From HGM04593 sp045646965 (GTDB taxonomy: Bacteria > Bacteroidota > Bacteroidia > Bacteroidales > Bacteroidaceae): 64,000 bases of DNA. Positions 43,003-53,722 of this stretch are shown here, in pieces. Numbering within the stretch: position 1 is the stretch's first letter; each line of letters opens with the position of its first letter. The notes beneath the pieces were generated by a model. That model did not search any database. It worked only from the letters and a program-made list of their open reading frames with translations, and was not told the DNA's origin. The position numbers and the translations under genes are program-made. The stretch covers positions 1 to 64,000 of the forward strand of contig JAZRLR010000003.1 in assembly GCA_045646965.1 (NCBI GenBank), given 5' to 3'.

Positions 43003-44307
43003 TTATTGTTTACGTAAATCCTTAACACGCACGGCTTTGCCCTCGGACTGCGGCAGGCTTCCACGAGACACGAGACGCACTTTGGGGGTAACGAGAATCT
43101 CGTCTTTTATGCGACGTGTAATCTCTTTGCCCAAGTTCTGCAGCACAGAGAAATCGTCGGTTGTGAGAGTGTTCAACTCCACATCCACAAAGATTATATC
43201 GTTGTTATCGATGGTGTCGATGGTTATGAGATAGTTGGTTCCAAGCTCGGGGAACTGCATAAGAATCTTCTCTATCTGCATAGGGAAGATGTTTACACCC
43301 TTCACAATGAACATATCGTCGCTGCGACCTTTTATGCGGTCGAGACGGCGGTGTGTACGACCACAGGGACACTCGTCGGTGAGGAAGCGGGTGAGGTCGC
43401 GTGTGCGGTAACGTATGAGGGGCATAGCCTCGCGGTCGAGTGTTGTGAGCACGAGCTCGCCAATCTCTCCGTCGGGCACGGGCTCCAGGGTGTCGGGGTC
43501 TACAATCTCCACTAGGTAAGAATCCTCCCAGATGTGCATACCGTTCTGCTCCTGACACTCAAAGGCGACACCGGGGCCGCTCATCTCAGTCATACCGAAG
43601 CTGTTGTAAGCCTTCACACCGAAACGCTCCTCAATCTTGCGGCGTGTCTCCTCGGTGTGAGGCTCGGCGCCAATCAGGAAGGTGGTGAGGTGTGTCTGTG
43701 TCTTGGGGTCGATTCCCACCTCATCAAACACATCGGCCAGACGCAGAGCGTAGCTGGGTATGGCGTGTATGGCTGTGGTGCCGAAATCCATAATAAATTT
43801 TATCTGACGCAAGCTGTTTCCCGCAGCAGCAGGGATAGACATAGCTCCCAGGCGCTCAATACCAGCCTGCATACCCAGACCGCCGGTAAACATTCCGTAT
43901 CCCGACGAATTCTGTATCACGTCGGTGTTGCGCAAGCCCACCATATAGAAACTGCGTGCCACGCGGTTTGCCCAAGTAGCGAGGTCGTTCTTTGTGTGAC
44001 AAATTACGGTGGGGTTACCTGTGGTACCGCTCGACGAGTGCAGACGTGTAACTTCCTTCTGGTCACAAGCAAGGAAGCCGAAGGGGTAGTTGTCGCGCAT
44101 ATCCTGTTTTGTGGTAAAGGGGAGTTTGCGTATATCGTCGATGCTCTCGATAGTATTTACGTCTATACCCTTTTCGGCATATAATTTGCTGTAGAAAGGA
44201 GATTTTACAGCCTGCGCAATTGTGCTTTTAAGACGCTCGAGCTGTAGTTTTTCAAGGTCGGGACGGGAAATCGTCTCTATTTCGGGTTCAAAATATTTCT
44301 TATCCAT
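43003..44307 (-). CDS. Phenylacetate-CoA ligase (PaaK family)
   Basis: Adenylate-forming ligase of 434 residues that activates phenylacetate or related aryl acids with CoA and ATP. The AMP-binding motif is SSSGTTGNPTV, followed by YNSFGMTEMSGPG, YRTRDLT and the C-terminal IKGRSDDMFIVKGVNIFP typical of PaaK. Together with the adjacent aminotransferase and ACT genes it suggests breakdown of aromatic amino acids through aryl-acetates. The oxidoreductase (IorAB type) usually between them is not in this cluster. Confidence 0.92.
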   Translation of the reverse strand: MDKKYFEPEIETISRPDLEKLQLERLKSTIAQAVKSPFYSKLYAEKGIDVNTIESIDDIRKLPFTTKQDMRDNYPFGFLACDQKEVTRLHSSSGTTGNPTVICHTKNDLATWANRVARSFYMVGLRNTDVIQNSSGYGMFTGGLGMQAGIERLGAMSIPAAAGNSLRQIKFIMDFGTTAIHAIPSYALRLADVFDEVGIDPKTQTHLTTFLIGAEPHTEETRRKIEERFGVKAYNSFGMTEMSGPGVAFECQEQNGMHIWEDSYLVEIVDPDTLEPVPDGEIGELVLTTLDREAMPLIRYRTRDLTRFLTDECPCGRTHRRLDRIKGRSDDMFIVKGVNIFPMQIEKILMQFPELGTNYLITIDTIDNNDIIFVDVELNTLTTDDFSVLQNLGKEITRRIKDEILVTPKVRLVSRGSLPQSEGKAVRVKDLRKQ

Positions 44308-44327
44308 CTTTTGAGTTTTTTGTGGAT

Positions 44328-45635
44328 TTACTTATGGTTTTCGTTAAAAAGTGCAAGACGCTCCTCGAGCATTGCATAGTGGTGAGGCTTGATATTTGAC
44401 GAGCAGGCACGTATACCCTTGCGGTTGCTACCCGTTGTAGAGAGGTCGATACCGCTCACTCCGTAATAGAGTAGCTCCTGCAAAAGCTCGGCACCGTCCA
44501 TATCCTTGTAGCCCATAGTAAAGAAGAAACCGTCGCTCACGGGCTCCTCGTCGTCCTTGTCATAAACCACGTTGAAACCTGTGCGTTCGAGAATATCCTT
44601 GAGACGCTTTGTGCGGTCGGCATACTCTTTTATATCGCCCACGAAGTTGTAGTCGCCGTCGCAAGCCGCCTTGAGCATTGCCGCCATAGCATACTGCGCC
44701 GAGTGCGAAACACCCGAAGAGAATGTATACAGGAATATATAGGCGTATGCAGCACCGAAGCGGGGAATTCCATAGCGCTCTTTCAGGCTGTCGTAGTGAC
44801 GTTCGTAGAGCTTGTCCGAAATACAAGCCATAGCGATGCGCTGACCTGCATAGCTGAATATCTTCGATGCGCTCATAAGCATAATGTAGTTGTCGGTGTA
44901 TTTTGACACGCTCAACTGATAGGGAGCCTCAAAGGGCTTGCCCATATCCTTGCGGAAGTCCATCGTCATATAAGCGAGGTCTTCTATCACAATCACATCG
45001 TGTTTTGTGGCAAGACGTCCTATGATTTCGAGCTCGGTGTCGTTGAGACACATCCAAGTGGGGTTATTGGGGCTCGAATAGAGCACTGCACAGATATTAC
45101 CCTGCGCAAAATAGCTCTCGAGTTTTTCTTCGAGTCTCTTGCCGCGGTAATCGGCTATGTCGAACGAGGCAATCTTGACACCTATTACATTGGCCTGCAT
45201 CTTCTGCACGGGGAAACCGGGGTCGATGTAGAGCACGGTGTCTTTTTTTGCATCGAGCTGCGATGCAAGCATCAGCGATGCAAACGAAGCCTGCATAGAA
45301 CCCACGGTGGGAATACATCCCGAGGGTTTGATATCGGTATCCACAAAGGCTTTGATGAAGCGCGATGCCTGCTCCTTAACCTCGGGTATTCCGTCAATAA
45401 TGGGATATACCGACGCTACGCCACGTTGCAGAGCCTCGCACTCGGCCTTCACTCCCACAGCCGATGGGGGGAGACCGGGTACGCCCATCTCGAAATGAAT
45501 AAATTCTGTACCTGTAGCTGCCTCGGCTGCGCGCACAATGGCACCCACCTGACGTATTGAGGCTTTTTTAATATCGGTAATCTCCAGTTCTTTCATAATG
45601 CCGTCAATTACCGACGGCTCTATAACTGTTTTCAT
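44328..45635 (-). CDS. Aminotransferase class I/II
   Basis: PLP-dependent aminotransferase of 435 residues. Fold type I residues are visible: SSPNNPT (187-193), Asp219 and Tyr222 in VIVIEDLAYMTMDF, and Lys258 forming the Schiff base in MSASKIFSYAGQRIAMA. The N-terminal extension and the ending SSNIKPHHYAMLEERL are typical of a Bacteroidetes branch. The substrate is not certain; because it stands directly before paaK (20-base gap), an aromatic amino acid is likely. Confidence 0.9.
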   Translation of the reverse strand: MKTVIEPSVIDGIMKELEITDIKKASIRQVGAIVRAAEAATGTEFIHFEMGVPGLPPSAVGVKAECEALQRGVASVYPIIDGIPEVKEQASRFIKAFVDTDIKPSGCIPTVGSMQASFASLMLASQLDAKKDTVLYIDPGFPVQKMQANVIGVKIASFDIADYRGKRLEEKLESYFAQGNICAVLYSSPNNPTWMCLNDTELEIIGRLATKHDVIVIEDLAYMTMDFRKDMGKPFEAPYQLSVSKYTDNYIMLMSASKIFSYAGQRIAMACISDKLYERHYDSLKERYGIPRFGAAYAYIFLYTFSSGVSHSAQYAMAAMLKAACDGDYNFVGDIKEYADRTKRLKDILERTGFNVVYDKDDEEPVSDGFFFTMGYKDMDGAELLQELLYYGVSGIDLSTTGSNRKGIRACSSNIKPHHYAMLEERLALFNENHK

Positions 45636-45646
45636 AGCTGTAGTTT

Positions 45647-47344
<1,698 letters not shown>

Positions 47345-47475
47345 TTTTATACTTATTTACTTAATCTACATATATGAAAGTATGGGCACCGATATGGTCG
47401 GCGCCGAAATATTTTGCGAATATATATAATTTAGTTGATTTCCGCCACACATTATTTTAATTAATGAATGCAAAT

Positions 47476-47483
47476 CAAATATA
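47476..47483 (-). promoter_or_regulatory. Candidate -7 box of ettA
   Basis: Minus strand TATATTTG, 132 bases before the ettA start codon. The region 47345-47613 is otherwise AT-rich and without a gene. Confidence 0.35.
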
Positions 47484-47549
47484 AATCGCGCAATATTTAC
47501 AAATCACACAGCGATGATACTATTTTTTATATATTTTTTGACTACAAGC

Positions 47550-47580
47550 ATTGCAGAATAAATATTTTTATATACTTTTG
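47550..47580 (+). promoter_or_regulatory. Promoter of tRNA-Ala
   Basis: ATTG at 47550-47553, 19-base spacer, TACTTTTG at 47573-47580. Transcript start is about 25 bases before the tRNA. Confidence 0.6.
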
Positions 47581-47613
47581 CAGCCGAAAACAAAACCACG
47601 TTTTGCAATTCAC

Positions 47614-47687
47614 GGGGCATTAGCTCATCTGGCTAGAGCGTTTGACTGGCAGTCAAAAGGTGACGAGTTCGACTCTCGTATGCTCCA
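47614..47687 (+). tRNA. tRNA-Ala (GGC anticodon)
   Basis: 74-base cloverleaf. Acceptor GGGGCAT/ATGCTCC with one G-T pair, D arm GCTC...GAGC, anticodon stem TTTGA/TCAAA with loop CTGGCAG (anticodon GGC), T arm with GAGTTCGACTC, discriminator A. CCA is not encoded. Confidence 0.95.
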
Positions 47688-47696
47688 CAAAATTTA

Positions 47697-47743
47697 AAAG
47701 CACTGAAAACCAATTATTTACAAGGTTGTTCAGTGCTTTTTTT
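47697..47743 (+). terminator. Terminator after tRNA-Ala
   Basis: GCACTGAA (47700-47707) pairs with TTCAGTGC (47729-47736), followed by seven T. Confidence 0.85.
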
Positions 47744-47947
47744 GATTTTAATCAAGCCCGCAAAGCGGGGCTCACGGCTCACCTATTTAGAATATCCGCA
47801 TCTACACCCTGCTATGCTGTTTAATATCAGCAATAAACATAAAAGGCTTTAAAGCAGCTGCCAATTGCCTGCAAATTCACACTCAAAAGTTCACTTGATT
47901 CGCCTATTCATAGCGCAAGCTTCCCCACTCCTTATTATAATATATAC
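47744..47947. other. Gene-free stretch between tRNA-Ala and carB
   Basis: About 200 bases with no gene. One short hairpin AGCCCGC-AAA-GCGGGGCT (near 47755-47772) is visible. I see nothing else. Confidence 0.6.
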
Positions 47948-47987
47948 AAAAAAGTCATAGGCCGGAATATCCGGCCTATGACTTTTT
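47948..47987. terminator. Terminator of purF-carB
   Basis: AAAAAGTCATAGGCCGG and CCGGCCTATGACTTTTT form a perfect stem around AATAT with A and T runs on both sides. It lies 18 bases after the carB stop and could also stop rightward transcripts. Confidence 0.9.
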
Positions 47988-48004
47988 GTATTCTGTGGAA
48001 GGAA

Positions 48005-51000
48005 TTACTTGAACTCGTCCCAGCTCTTAACGGGCATCTCATTTATGTTTATCTTGCAGAAAGCGTGTATGAAGGCACTTGCAAGACGCGCATTTGTGAT
48101 AAGAGGAATGTTGTGGTCAATAGCTGCACGACGTATTCTGTAACCATTGGTGAGCTCACGTTTTGTGTGGTTCTTGGGAACATTTATAATGAGGTCGAAA
48201 CGGTGCTCCGAAATCATCTGCATTACATTGTTCTCGGCATCGGGGTCCTCGTCGGGCCACATTACGGGTGTAGCACTTATTCCGTTCTCGTTGAGGAATT
48301 TCGCAGTACCCGATGTAGCGTAGATATTGTATCCCTTTGATGCGAGCATCTCGCTTGCCTCGAGCAAATCTACCTTTGATTTAGAAGCTCCCGAAGATAC
48401 CATTACATTCTTCTCGGGCACATTGTAACCAACTGCAATCATAGCGTTGAGCAATGCCTCTTCGAAGTCGTCGCCGATACATCCCACCTCACCGGTAGAT
48501 GACATATCCACACCGAGCACGGGGTCGGCCTTGTGGAGACGAGAGAACGAGAACTGCGATGCCTTAACACCGATGCAGTCGATATCGAAGGCCGACTTGT
48601 CGGGACGGCTGTAGGGAGCGCCAAGCATAATGCGTGTAGCTGTCTCAATGAAGTTGCGTTTCAAAATCTTTGAAACGAAGGGGAACGAACGCGATGCACG
48701 CAAGTTACACTCGATAACCTTCACCTCGTTGTTCTTTGCAAGGAACTGAATGTTGAAGGGGCCCGAGATGTTGAGCTCTTTCGCAATGCGACGGCTGATT
48801 TTCTTTATGCGACGTGCTGTTTCGAAGTATATCTTCTGTGCAGGGAATACCAATGTAGCGTCGCCCGAGTGCACTCCGGCAAACTCTACGTGCTCCGAAA
48901 TAGCATACTCCACTACCTCACCGTTCTGTGCTACGGCGTCGAACTCAATCTCCTTTGTGTCAATCATAAACTGTGACACAACCACGGGGAACTCCTTCGA
49001 AACGTCGGCTGCCATCTTCAGGAACTCGTGCAACTCCTCCTCGTTGTAGCATACGTTCATCGCAGCACCCGAGAGCACATAAGAGGGACGCACAAGCACA
49101 GGGTAACCTACCTTGGCCACGAACTCCTCCATATCCTCGAGGCTTGTGAGCTCTTTCCAAGCAGGCTGGTCGATGCCGAGCTGGTCGAGCATAGCCGAGA
49201 ATTTGTGACGGTTCTCTGCACGGTCGATTGAGAGGGGCGATGTACCAAGGATAGGCACCGACTGACGATGCAATTTCATCGCAAGGTTATTGGGAATCTG
49301 TCCACCCACCGACACAACCACTCCGCCGGGCTGCTCAAGGTCGATGACGTCGAGCACGCGCTCCAAAGAGAGCTCGTCGAAATAGAGACGGTCACACATA
49401 TCGTAGTCGGTAGACACAGTCTCGGGGTTGTAGTTAATCATAATTGACTTGTAACCGAGCTTGCGAGCTGTCTGCACAGCATTTACCGAGCACCAGTCGA
49501 ACTCAACCGATGAACCTATGCGGTATGCACCCGAACCAAGAACCACAACAGCCTTGTCGGTCTTGTAGTAGTTCACATCGTAGCCTTTGGCACCGTATGT
49601 CATATAGAGATAGTTGGTGAGCTCGGGGTGCTCCGATGCAACTGTATTGATGCGCTTAACGGCGGGAAGGATATTGAGTTCCTTACGACGTGCACGCACT
49701 GCGAGGTTACCGCTCTCCATATTCTTCTCCTCTTTCAACACAAAGCGAGAAATCTGGAAGTCAGAGAATCCGAGTACCTTTGCCTGACGAAGTACCTCCT
49801 CGGGAATCTCCTCAAGAGTGTTATATCCCGAAAGCACCTCTTTATAATCTACGATATTCTTGAGCTTGCCCAAGAACCAGGGGTCAATCTTTGTAAGCTC
49901 GCTGATGCGCTCAACTGTGTAGCCCTGCTCCAAAGCCGATGCGATAGAGAAGATACGCATATCGGTGGGGTTTGCAAGCTCCTCGTCGAGGTCGTCGAAG
50001 TGTGTGTGCTCGTTGCCCACGAATCCGTGCATACCCTGTCCAATCATACGCAATCCCTTCTGGATAACCTCCTCGAAGGTGCGACCGATTGACATAATCT
50101 CGCCGACCGATTTCATACTTGAACCAATCTGACGTGATACGCCCGCAAACTTTGTCAAGTCCCAACGAGGTATCTTACAGATGAGGTAATCGAGCTCGGG
50201 AGCCTTGTATGCAGAGTTGGGAGTACCCATCTCGCCAATCTGGTCGAGTGTGTAACCCAAAGCAATCTTTGCAGCCACGAAAGCGAGAGGATAACCTGTA
50301 GCCTTTGAAGCAAGTGCCGATGAGCGGCTCAAGCGGGCGTTCACCTCGATAACGCGGTAGTCGTTTGTCTCGGCGTTGAAAGCGTACTGAATGTTACACT
50401 CACCCACGATACCCAAGTGACGAATAGCCTTCACCGAAATCTCCTGCATAAACTTAACCTGCTCTTCTGTGAGTGAACAGGTGGGAGCAACCACGATAGA
50501 CTCACCGGTGTGAATACCGAGGGGGTCGAAGTTCTCCATACTTGCAACTGTGAAACAGTGGTCGTTGGCATCGCGTATCACCTCGAACTCAATCTCCTTC
50601 CAGCCCTTCAAAGACTCCTCTACAAGAATCTGATTCGAGAAGGTGAATGCGCTCTCTGCGAGTTTGATGAAGCTCTCTTCGTCGCGACAGATACCGCTAC
50701 CGAGGCCACCGAGTGCATACGCTGAACGCACCATAACGGGGAAGCCAATCTCGTGTGCAGCCTTGAGAGCATCTTCCATACTCTCCACAGCCTGGCTCAC
50801 GGGAGTCTTCATAGGAATCTCGTCGAGTTTCTTTACAAAGAGGTCGCGGTCCTCGGTGTACATAATAGCCTCTACCGATGTACCGAGTACCTTAACGCCG
50901 TATTTGTCGAGAATACCCTGCTGATAAAGCTCTGTACCGCAGTTGAGCGCTGTCTGTCCACCAAATGCCAAAAGAATACCGTCGGGACGCTCTTTCTTGA

Positions 51001-51226
51001 TAATTTCCTCAACGTTGTGTACATCTACAGGGAGGAAATATACCTTGTCGGCAATACCTTCTGATGTCTGAATAGTTGCCACGTTGGGGTTTATCAGCAC
51101 CGATTGAATACCCTCTTCGCGCAGAGCCTTGAGAGCCTGCGAACCCGAATAGTCAAACTCACCTGCCTGGCCGATGCGCAACGCACCCGAACCGAGCAGC
51201 AATACTTTTTTCAACCTTTCTTTCAT
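48005..51226 (-). CDS. carB: Carbamoyl-phosphate synthase, large subunit
   Basis: Synthetase of 1073 residues making carbamoyl phosphate for arginine and pyrimidine synthesis. The two homologous ATP-grasp halves are complete (first opening VLLLGSGALRIGQAGEFDYS, second VVVLGSGAYRIGSSVEFDWC), and the C-terminal MGS-like allosteric domain is present (LLEASEMLASKGYNIYATSG). Length equals the bacterial norm. It follows purF by 20 bases; the small subunit gene carA is not in the window. Confidence 0.97.
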   Translation of the reverse strand: MKERLKKVLLLGSGALRIGQAGEFDYSGSQALKALREEGIQSVLINPNVATIQTSEGIADKVYFLPVDVHNVEEIIKKERPDGILLAFGGQTALNCGTELYQQGILDKYGVKVLGTSVEAIMYTEDRDLFVKKLDEIPMKTPVSQAVESMEDALKAAHEIGFPVMVRSAYALGGLGSGICRDEESFIKLAESAFTFSNQILVEESLKGWKEIEFEVIRDANDHCFTVASMENFDPLGIHTGESIVVAPTCSLTEEQVKFMQEISVKAIRHLGIVGECNIQYAFNAETNDYRVIEVNARLSRSSALASKATGYPLAFVAAKIALGYTLDQIGEMGTPNSAYKAPELDYLICKIPRWDLTKFAGVSRQIGSSMKSVGEIMSIGRTFEEVIQKGLRMIGQGMHGFVGNEHTHFDDLDEELANPTDMRIFSIASALEQGYTVERISELTKIDPWFLGKLKNIVDYKEVLSGYNTLEEIPEEVLRQAKVLGFSDFQISRFVLKEEKNMESGNLAVRARRKELNILPAVKRINTVASEHPELTNYLYMTYGAKGYDVNYYKTDKAVVVLGSGAYRIGSSVEFDWCSVNAVQTARKLGYKSIMINYNPETVSTDYDMCDRLYFDELSLERVLDVIDLEQPGGVVVSVGGQIPNNLAMKLHRQSVPILGTSPLSIDRAENRHKFSAMLDQLGIDQPAWKELTSLEDMEEFVAKVGYPVLVRPSYVLSGAAMNVCYNEEELHEFLKMAADVSKEFPVVVSQFMIDTKEIEFDAVAQNGEVVEYAISEHVEFAGVHSGDATLVFPAQKIYFETARRIKKISRRIAKELNISGPFNIQFLAKNNEVKVIECNLRASRSFPFVSKILKRNFIETATRIMLGAPYSRPDKSAFDIDCIGVKASQFSFSRLHKADPVLGVDMSSTGEVGCIGDDFEEALLNAMIAVGYNVPEKNVMVSSGASKSKVDLLEASEMLASKGYNIYATSGTAKFLNENGISATPVMWPDEDPDAENNVMQMISEHRFDLIINVPKNHTKRELTNGYRIRRAAIDHNIPLITNARLASAFIHAFCKININEMPVKSWDEFK

Positions 51227-51246
51227 ATCCTTATTGTTATTAATTC

Positions 51247-53127
51247 CTATTTATATAAATATGTCTCATAATACTCTACAAACGCTTCGTTCACGAGGCG
51301 ATTTCCACCGGGTGTGGGATATATTCCACTGAAATACCAGTCGCCCAAGTGGTTGGGGCACGCCGAGTGCAAGCCCGACAGGCTCTGGAACACAAGTTCC
51401 AGGTCGGCTTTCAAATCTACGGGCTTTAACAGCTCACCGATTTTTACCGAAATCTCGTCGGGTGTAAAAGGCTTGTATATGGCGCGGGTGCAGTTAATCT
51501 GCTCGGCGTCGGTTTTTTTGAGCTCGTCGAGACAAGCCTTGTATGTGCTGTCGATGAGGGCACGCTTTCCGCGCTCGTAGAGCAACTCAAGGGCTGCTTT
51601 GAAAGCGACGAAGTGGTCGAATTTCTCCATATCGATACCGTAGTAGTCGGGGTAACGAATCTGGGGCGACGACGATACCACAATAATCTTCTTGGGCTCG
51701 AGGCGGTCGAGAATATTCAAAATACTCTGCTTGAGGGTTGTACCGCGCACTATACTATCGTCGATTACCACAAGATTGTCCACCTTGGGTTTTATGGTGC
51801 CGTATGTAATATCGTAGACGTGTGCTGCAAGGTCGTTGCGCTTGTCACCTGTAGAGATGAATGTACGCATCTTGATATCTTTATTTGCAACCTTTTCCTG
51901 ACGCACTTTCTTTGTAACTATATCTTTGAGTTCCTCGGCTGTGAACTGTTTTCCCGAGTTAAGCTCTTTCACCTTCCACTCGTTGAGATACTCCTCCATG
52001 CCCTCAACCATTCCATAGAATGCCATCTCGGCAGTATTGGGGATAAACGAGAAGACTGTATTGTCGAGGTCGTAATCGATAGCTTTGAGAATCTGATCCT
52101 TGAGGTTAGAGCCGAGCATCTTGCGCTCTTTGTAGATATCTCCGTCGTTTCCGCGGCTGAAATAGATGCGCTCGAAAGAACAGGGAAGGAACGCCTTTTG
52201 AGGCAAGATGTCCTCGCGACGCAATTCTCCGCTCTTTGTAACGATGATTGCCTCGCCGGGATTTAGTTCTATCACATCCTCGGCCTTGAGGTTCATAGCT
52301 GTCTGAAGAGCGGCACGCTCGCTGGCTACTACAAAAACCTCGTCATTGGCATACCAATAGGCGGTGCGCACACCCCAGGGATCGCGCATCACAAACATCT
52401 CGCCACTACCTGTCACACCGCAGAATACATATCCGCCGTCGAGCATAGGTGTAGAGGTGCGCAATACATTGGCTATATCGAGACGCTCCTCAATGGCCAA
52501 TGTGATATCCATTCCCTTGAGCCCCTCCTGCTCACACTCCTTGAAGACGCGCTCCACCTCGCGGTCGAGACGGTGTCCCATTAGCTCGAGCATAATATAT
52601 GTGTCGGCGTGTACGCGGGGATGCTGTCCGTGTGATACAAGTTCGTGGAAAATATCATCGACATTTGTGATGTGGAAGTTTCCACAAAGGGCAAGGTTTT
52701 TTGCTCTCCAGTTATTGCGGCGCAAGAAGGGGTGCACATACTGCATTCCGGTCTTTCCTGTTGCCGAGTAGCGAAGGTGTCCCATATAGAGCTCACCTGC
52801 GAAACCGAAATGACGGTAGGCATACTCGGCATTGCCTTTCATATCTTTGGGGTGATTTTTTACATCCTTGTAAGCAGCATCAAAAACCTCGGAAATAGCA
52901 CCCGAGCCCTCGGCACGCTCACGCGACATATAGTCTTCACCGGGAGAAGCCTTAAGTTTCACGCAAGAGATACCCGCGCCTTGCTGTCCTCGGTTATACT
53001 GTTTGTTCATCAACAGAAACAGCTTATTCATACCATAAGCCCACGTTCCATATTTCTCTTTGTAATAATTGAGAGGCTTGCGCAAGCGAATCATCGCAAC
53101 ACCACACTCGTGCAGTAAAGGTTCCAT
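51247..53127 (-). CDS. purF: Amidophosphoribosyltransferase, Bacteroidetes long form
   Basis: Enzyme of 626 residues for the first step of purine synthesis (PRPP plus glutamine to phosphoribosylamine). The N-terminal glutaminase should be matured by removal of 7 residues before Cys8 (MEPLLHECG, compare EECG in B. subtilis PurF). NRGQQGAG and FCGVTGSGE follow. The PRPP-binding loop VVIDDSIVRGTT is intact. At 626 residues it is longer than the roughly 470-510 of other bacteria, as in Bacteroides. Co-transcribed with carB, which joins purine and pyrimidine/arginine routes in one operon. Confidence 0.93.
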   Translation of the reverse strand: MEPLLHECGVAMIRLRKPLNYYKEKYGTWAYGMNKLFLLMNKQYNRGQQGAGISCVKLKASPGEDYMSRERAEGSGAISEVFDAAYKDVKNHPKDMKGNAEYAYRHFGFAGELYMGHLRYSATGKTGMQYVHPFLRRNNWRAKNLALCGNFHITNVDDIFHELVSHGQHPRVHADTYIMLELMGHRLDREVERVFKECEQEGLKGMDITLAIEERLDIANVLRTSTPMLDGGYVFCGVTGSGEMFVMRDPWGVRTAYWYANDEVFVVASERAALQTAMNLKAEDVIELNPGEAIIVTKSGELRREDILPQKAFLPCSFERIYFSRGNDGDIYKERKMLGSNLKDQILKAIDYDLDNTVFSFIPNTAEMAFYGMVEGMEEYLNEWKVKELNSGKQFTAEELKDIVTKKVRQEKVANKDIKMRTFISTGDKRNDLAAHVYDITYGTIKPKVDNLVVIDDSIVRGTTLKQSILNILDRLEPKKIIVVSSSPQIRYPDYYGIDMEKFDHFVAFKAALELLYERGKRALIDSTYKACLDELKKTDAEQINCTRAIYKPFTPDEISVKIGELLKPVDLKADLELVFQSLSGLHSACPNHLGDWYFSGIYPTPGGNRLVNEAFVEYYETYLYK

Positions 53128-53188
53128 AGTTTTTTATATATTTTCAGTCAAAATATCGTAACAAAGCGTTTAAATCGCATATCTTTCG

Positions 53189-53196
53189 TAAAGATA
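53189..53196 (-). promoter_or_regulatory. Candidate -7 box of purF-carB
   Basis: Minus strand TATCTTTA at 53196-53189 (one mismatch to TAnnTTTG), about 62 bases before the purF start and directly after the terminator of the upstream RNA. Confidence 0.4.
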
Positions 53197-53197
53197 C

Positions 53198-53434
53198 AAA
53201 AAAAGTCGTTTCCACGAAACGACCACAATAAAAATCAACAAACAACAAAAATATCGCGCTTTGCAGCGAGTGAATGCATTGAACAAATCGCAGAAGTGCA
53301 ATTTATTCTCACATTTCGTTTAATTTCTTTAGAAGAACTACCCATACAAAGCGCAAGTAAAATATTTGTCAATTTCTCATTCTGCAAGAAAGACGCCTGC
53401 CACGGGAGCCCGCGCAAAAGTCCCCTTCTCACAT
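53198..53434 (-). ncRNA. Candidate small RNA, about 235 nt, upstream of purF
   Basis: A complete transcription unit without a credible gene. A promoter at 53441-53471 (TTTG-N19-TATCTTTG on the minus strand) places the start near 53434. The unit ends at a perfect hairpin GTCGTTTC-GTG-GAAACGAC (53223-53205) followed by seven T. Inside, GCGCTTTG and CAAAGCGC can pair over about 90 bases to close a large stem, and CGGGCTCCCG forms a small hairpin near the 5' end. An open frame of 65 codons starts with GTG at the predicted first base and is not convincing. It could be a 6S-like or other regulatory RNA, or a leader with attenuator for purF. Class unknown. Confidence 0.55.
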
Positions 53435-53440
53435 TGCCTG

Positions 53441-53471
53441 CAAAGATAAATAAAATATTTATAGGCTCAAA
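53441..53471 (-). promoter_or_regulatory. Promoter of the candidate small RNA
   Basis: Minus strand TTTG (53471-53468), 19-base spacer, TATCTTTG (53448-53441): one of the best consensus matches in the window. Confidence 0.7.
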
Positions 53472-53522
53472 CTTTCGCGCGACTATTTATATAAGATTTT
53501 ACGCGTTTTTTTGCAGGAATAT

Positions 53523-53552
53523 TTTGCGCATTGTTTTTTATCACTATCTTTG
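53523..53552 (+). promoter_or_regulatory. Promoter of tRNA-Thr
   Basis: TTTG at 53523-53526, 18-base spacer, TATCTTTG at 53545-53552, about 50 bases before the tRNA. Confidence 0.6.
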
Positions 53553-53603
53553 CAGCGCAAAAGGGCAAAAAACAAGCTACGAGCGCCCCTGCAATGATAT
53601 TAT

Positions 53604-53676
53604 GCCAAATTAGCTCAGTTGGTAGAGCAACTCATTCGTAATGAGTAGGTCTGGGGTTCGAGTCCCCAATTTGGCT
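53604..53676 (+). tRNA. tRNA-Thr (CGT anticodon)
   Basis: 73-base cloverleaf. Acceptor GCCAAAT/ATTTGGC, D arm GCTC...GAGC, anticodon stem ACTCA/TGAGT with loop TTCGTAA (anticodon CGT), T arm GGGGTTCGAGTCCCC, discriminator T. Confidence 0.95.
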
Positions 53677-53680
53677 CACC

Positions 53681-53708
53681 AAGCCGGGGAACTCCCGGCT
53701 TATATCTT
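53681..53708 (+). terminator. Weak hairpin after tRNA-Thr
   Basis: AAGCCGGG (53681-53688) pairs with CCCGGCTT (53694-53701). The T-run is short (TATATCTTTT), so some read-through into trmN6 at 53723 is likely. Confidence 0.55.
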
Positions 53709-53722
53709 TTCATATAGCATAA

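Noticed and set aside
47642..47824. Short open frame over tRNA-Ala
   Set aside because: Begins inside the tRNA and runs through its terminator.
53235..53432. Open frame of 65 codons upstream of purF
   Set aside because: Starts with GTG at the predicted first transcribed base, has no ribosome binding site, and the region reads better as a structured RNA.
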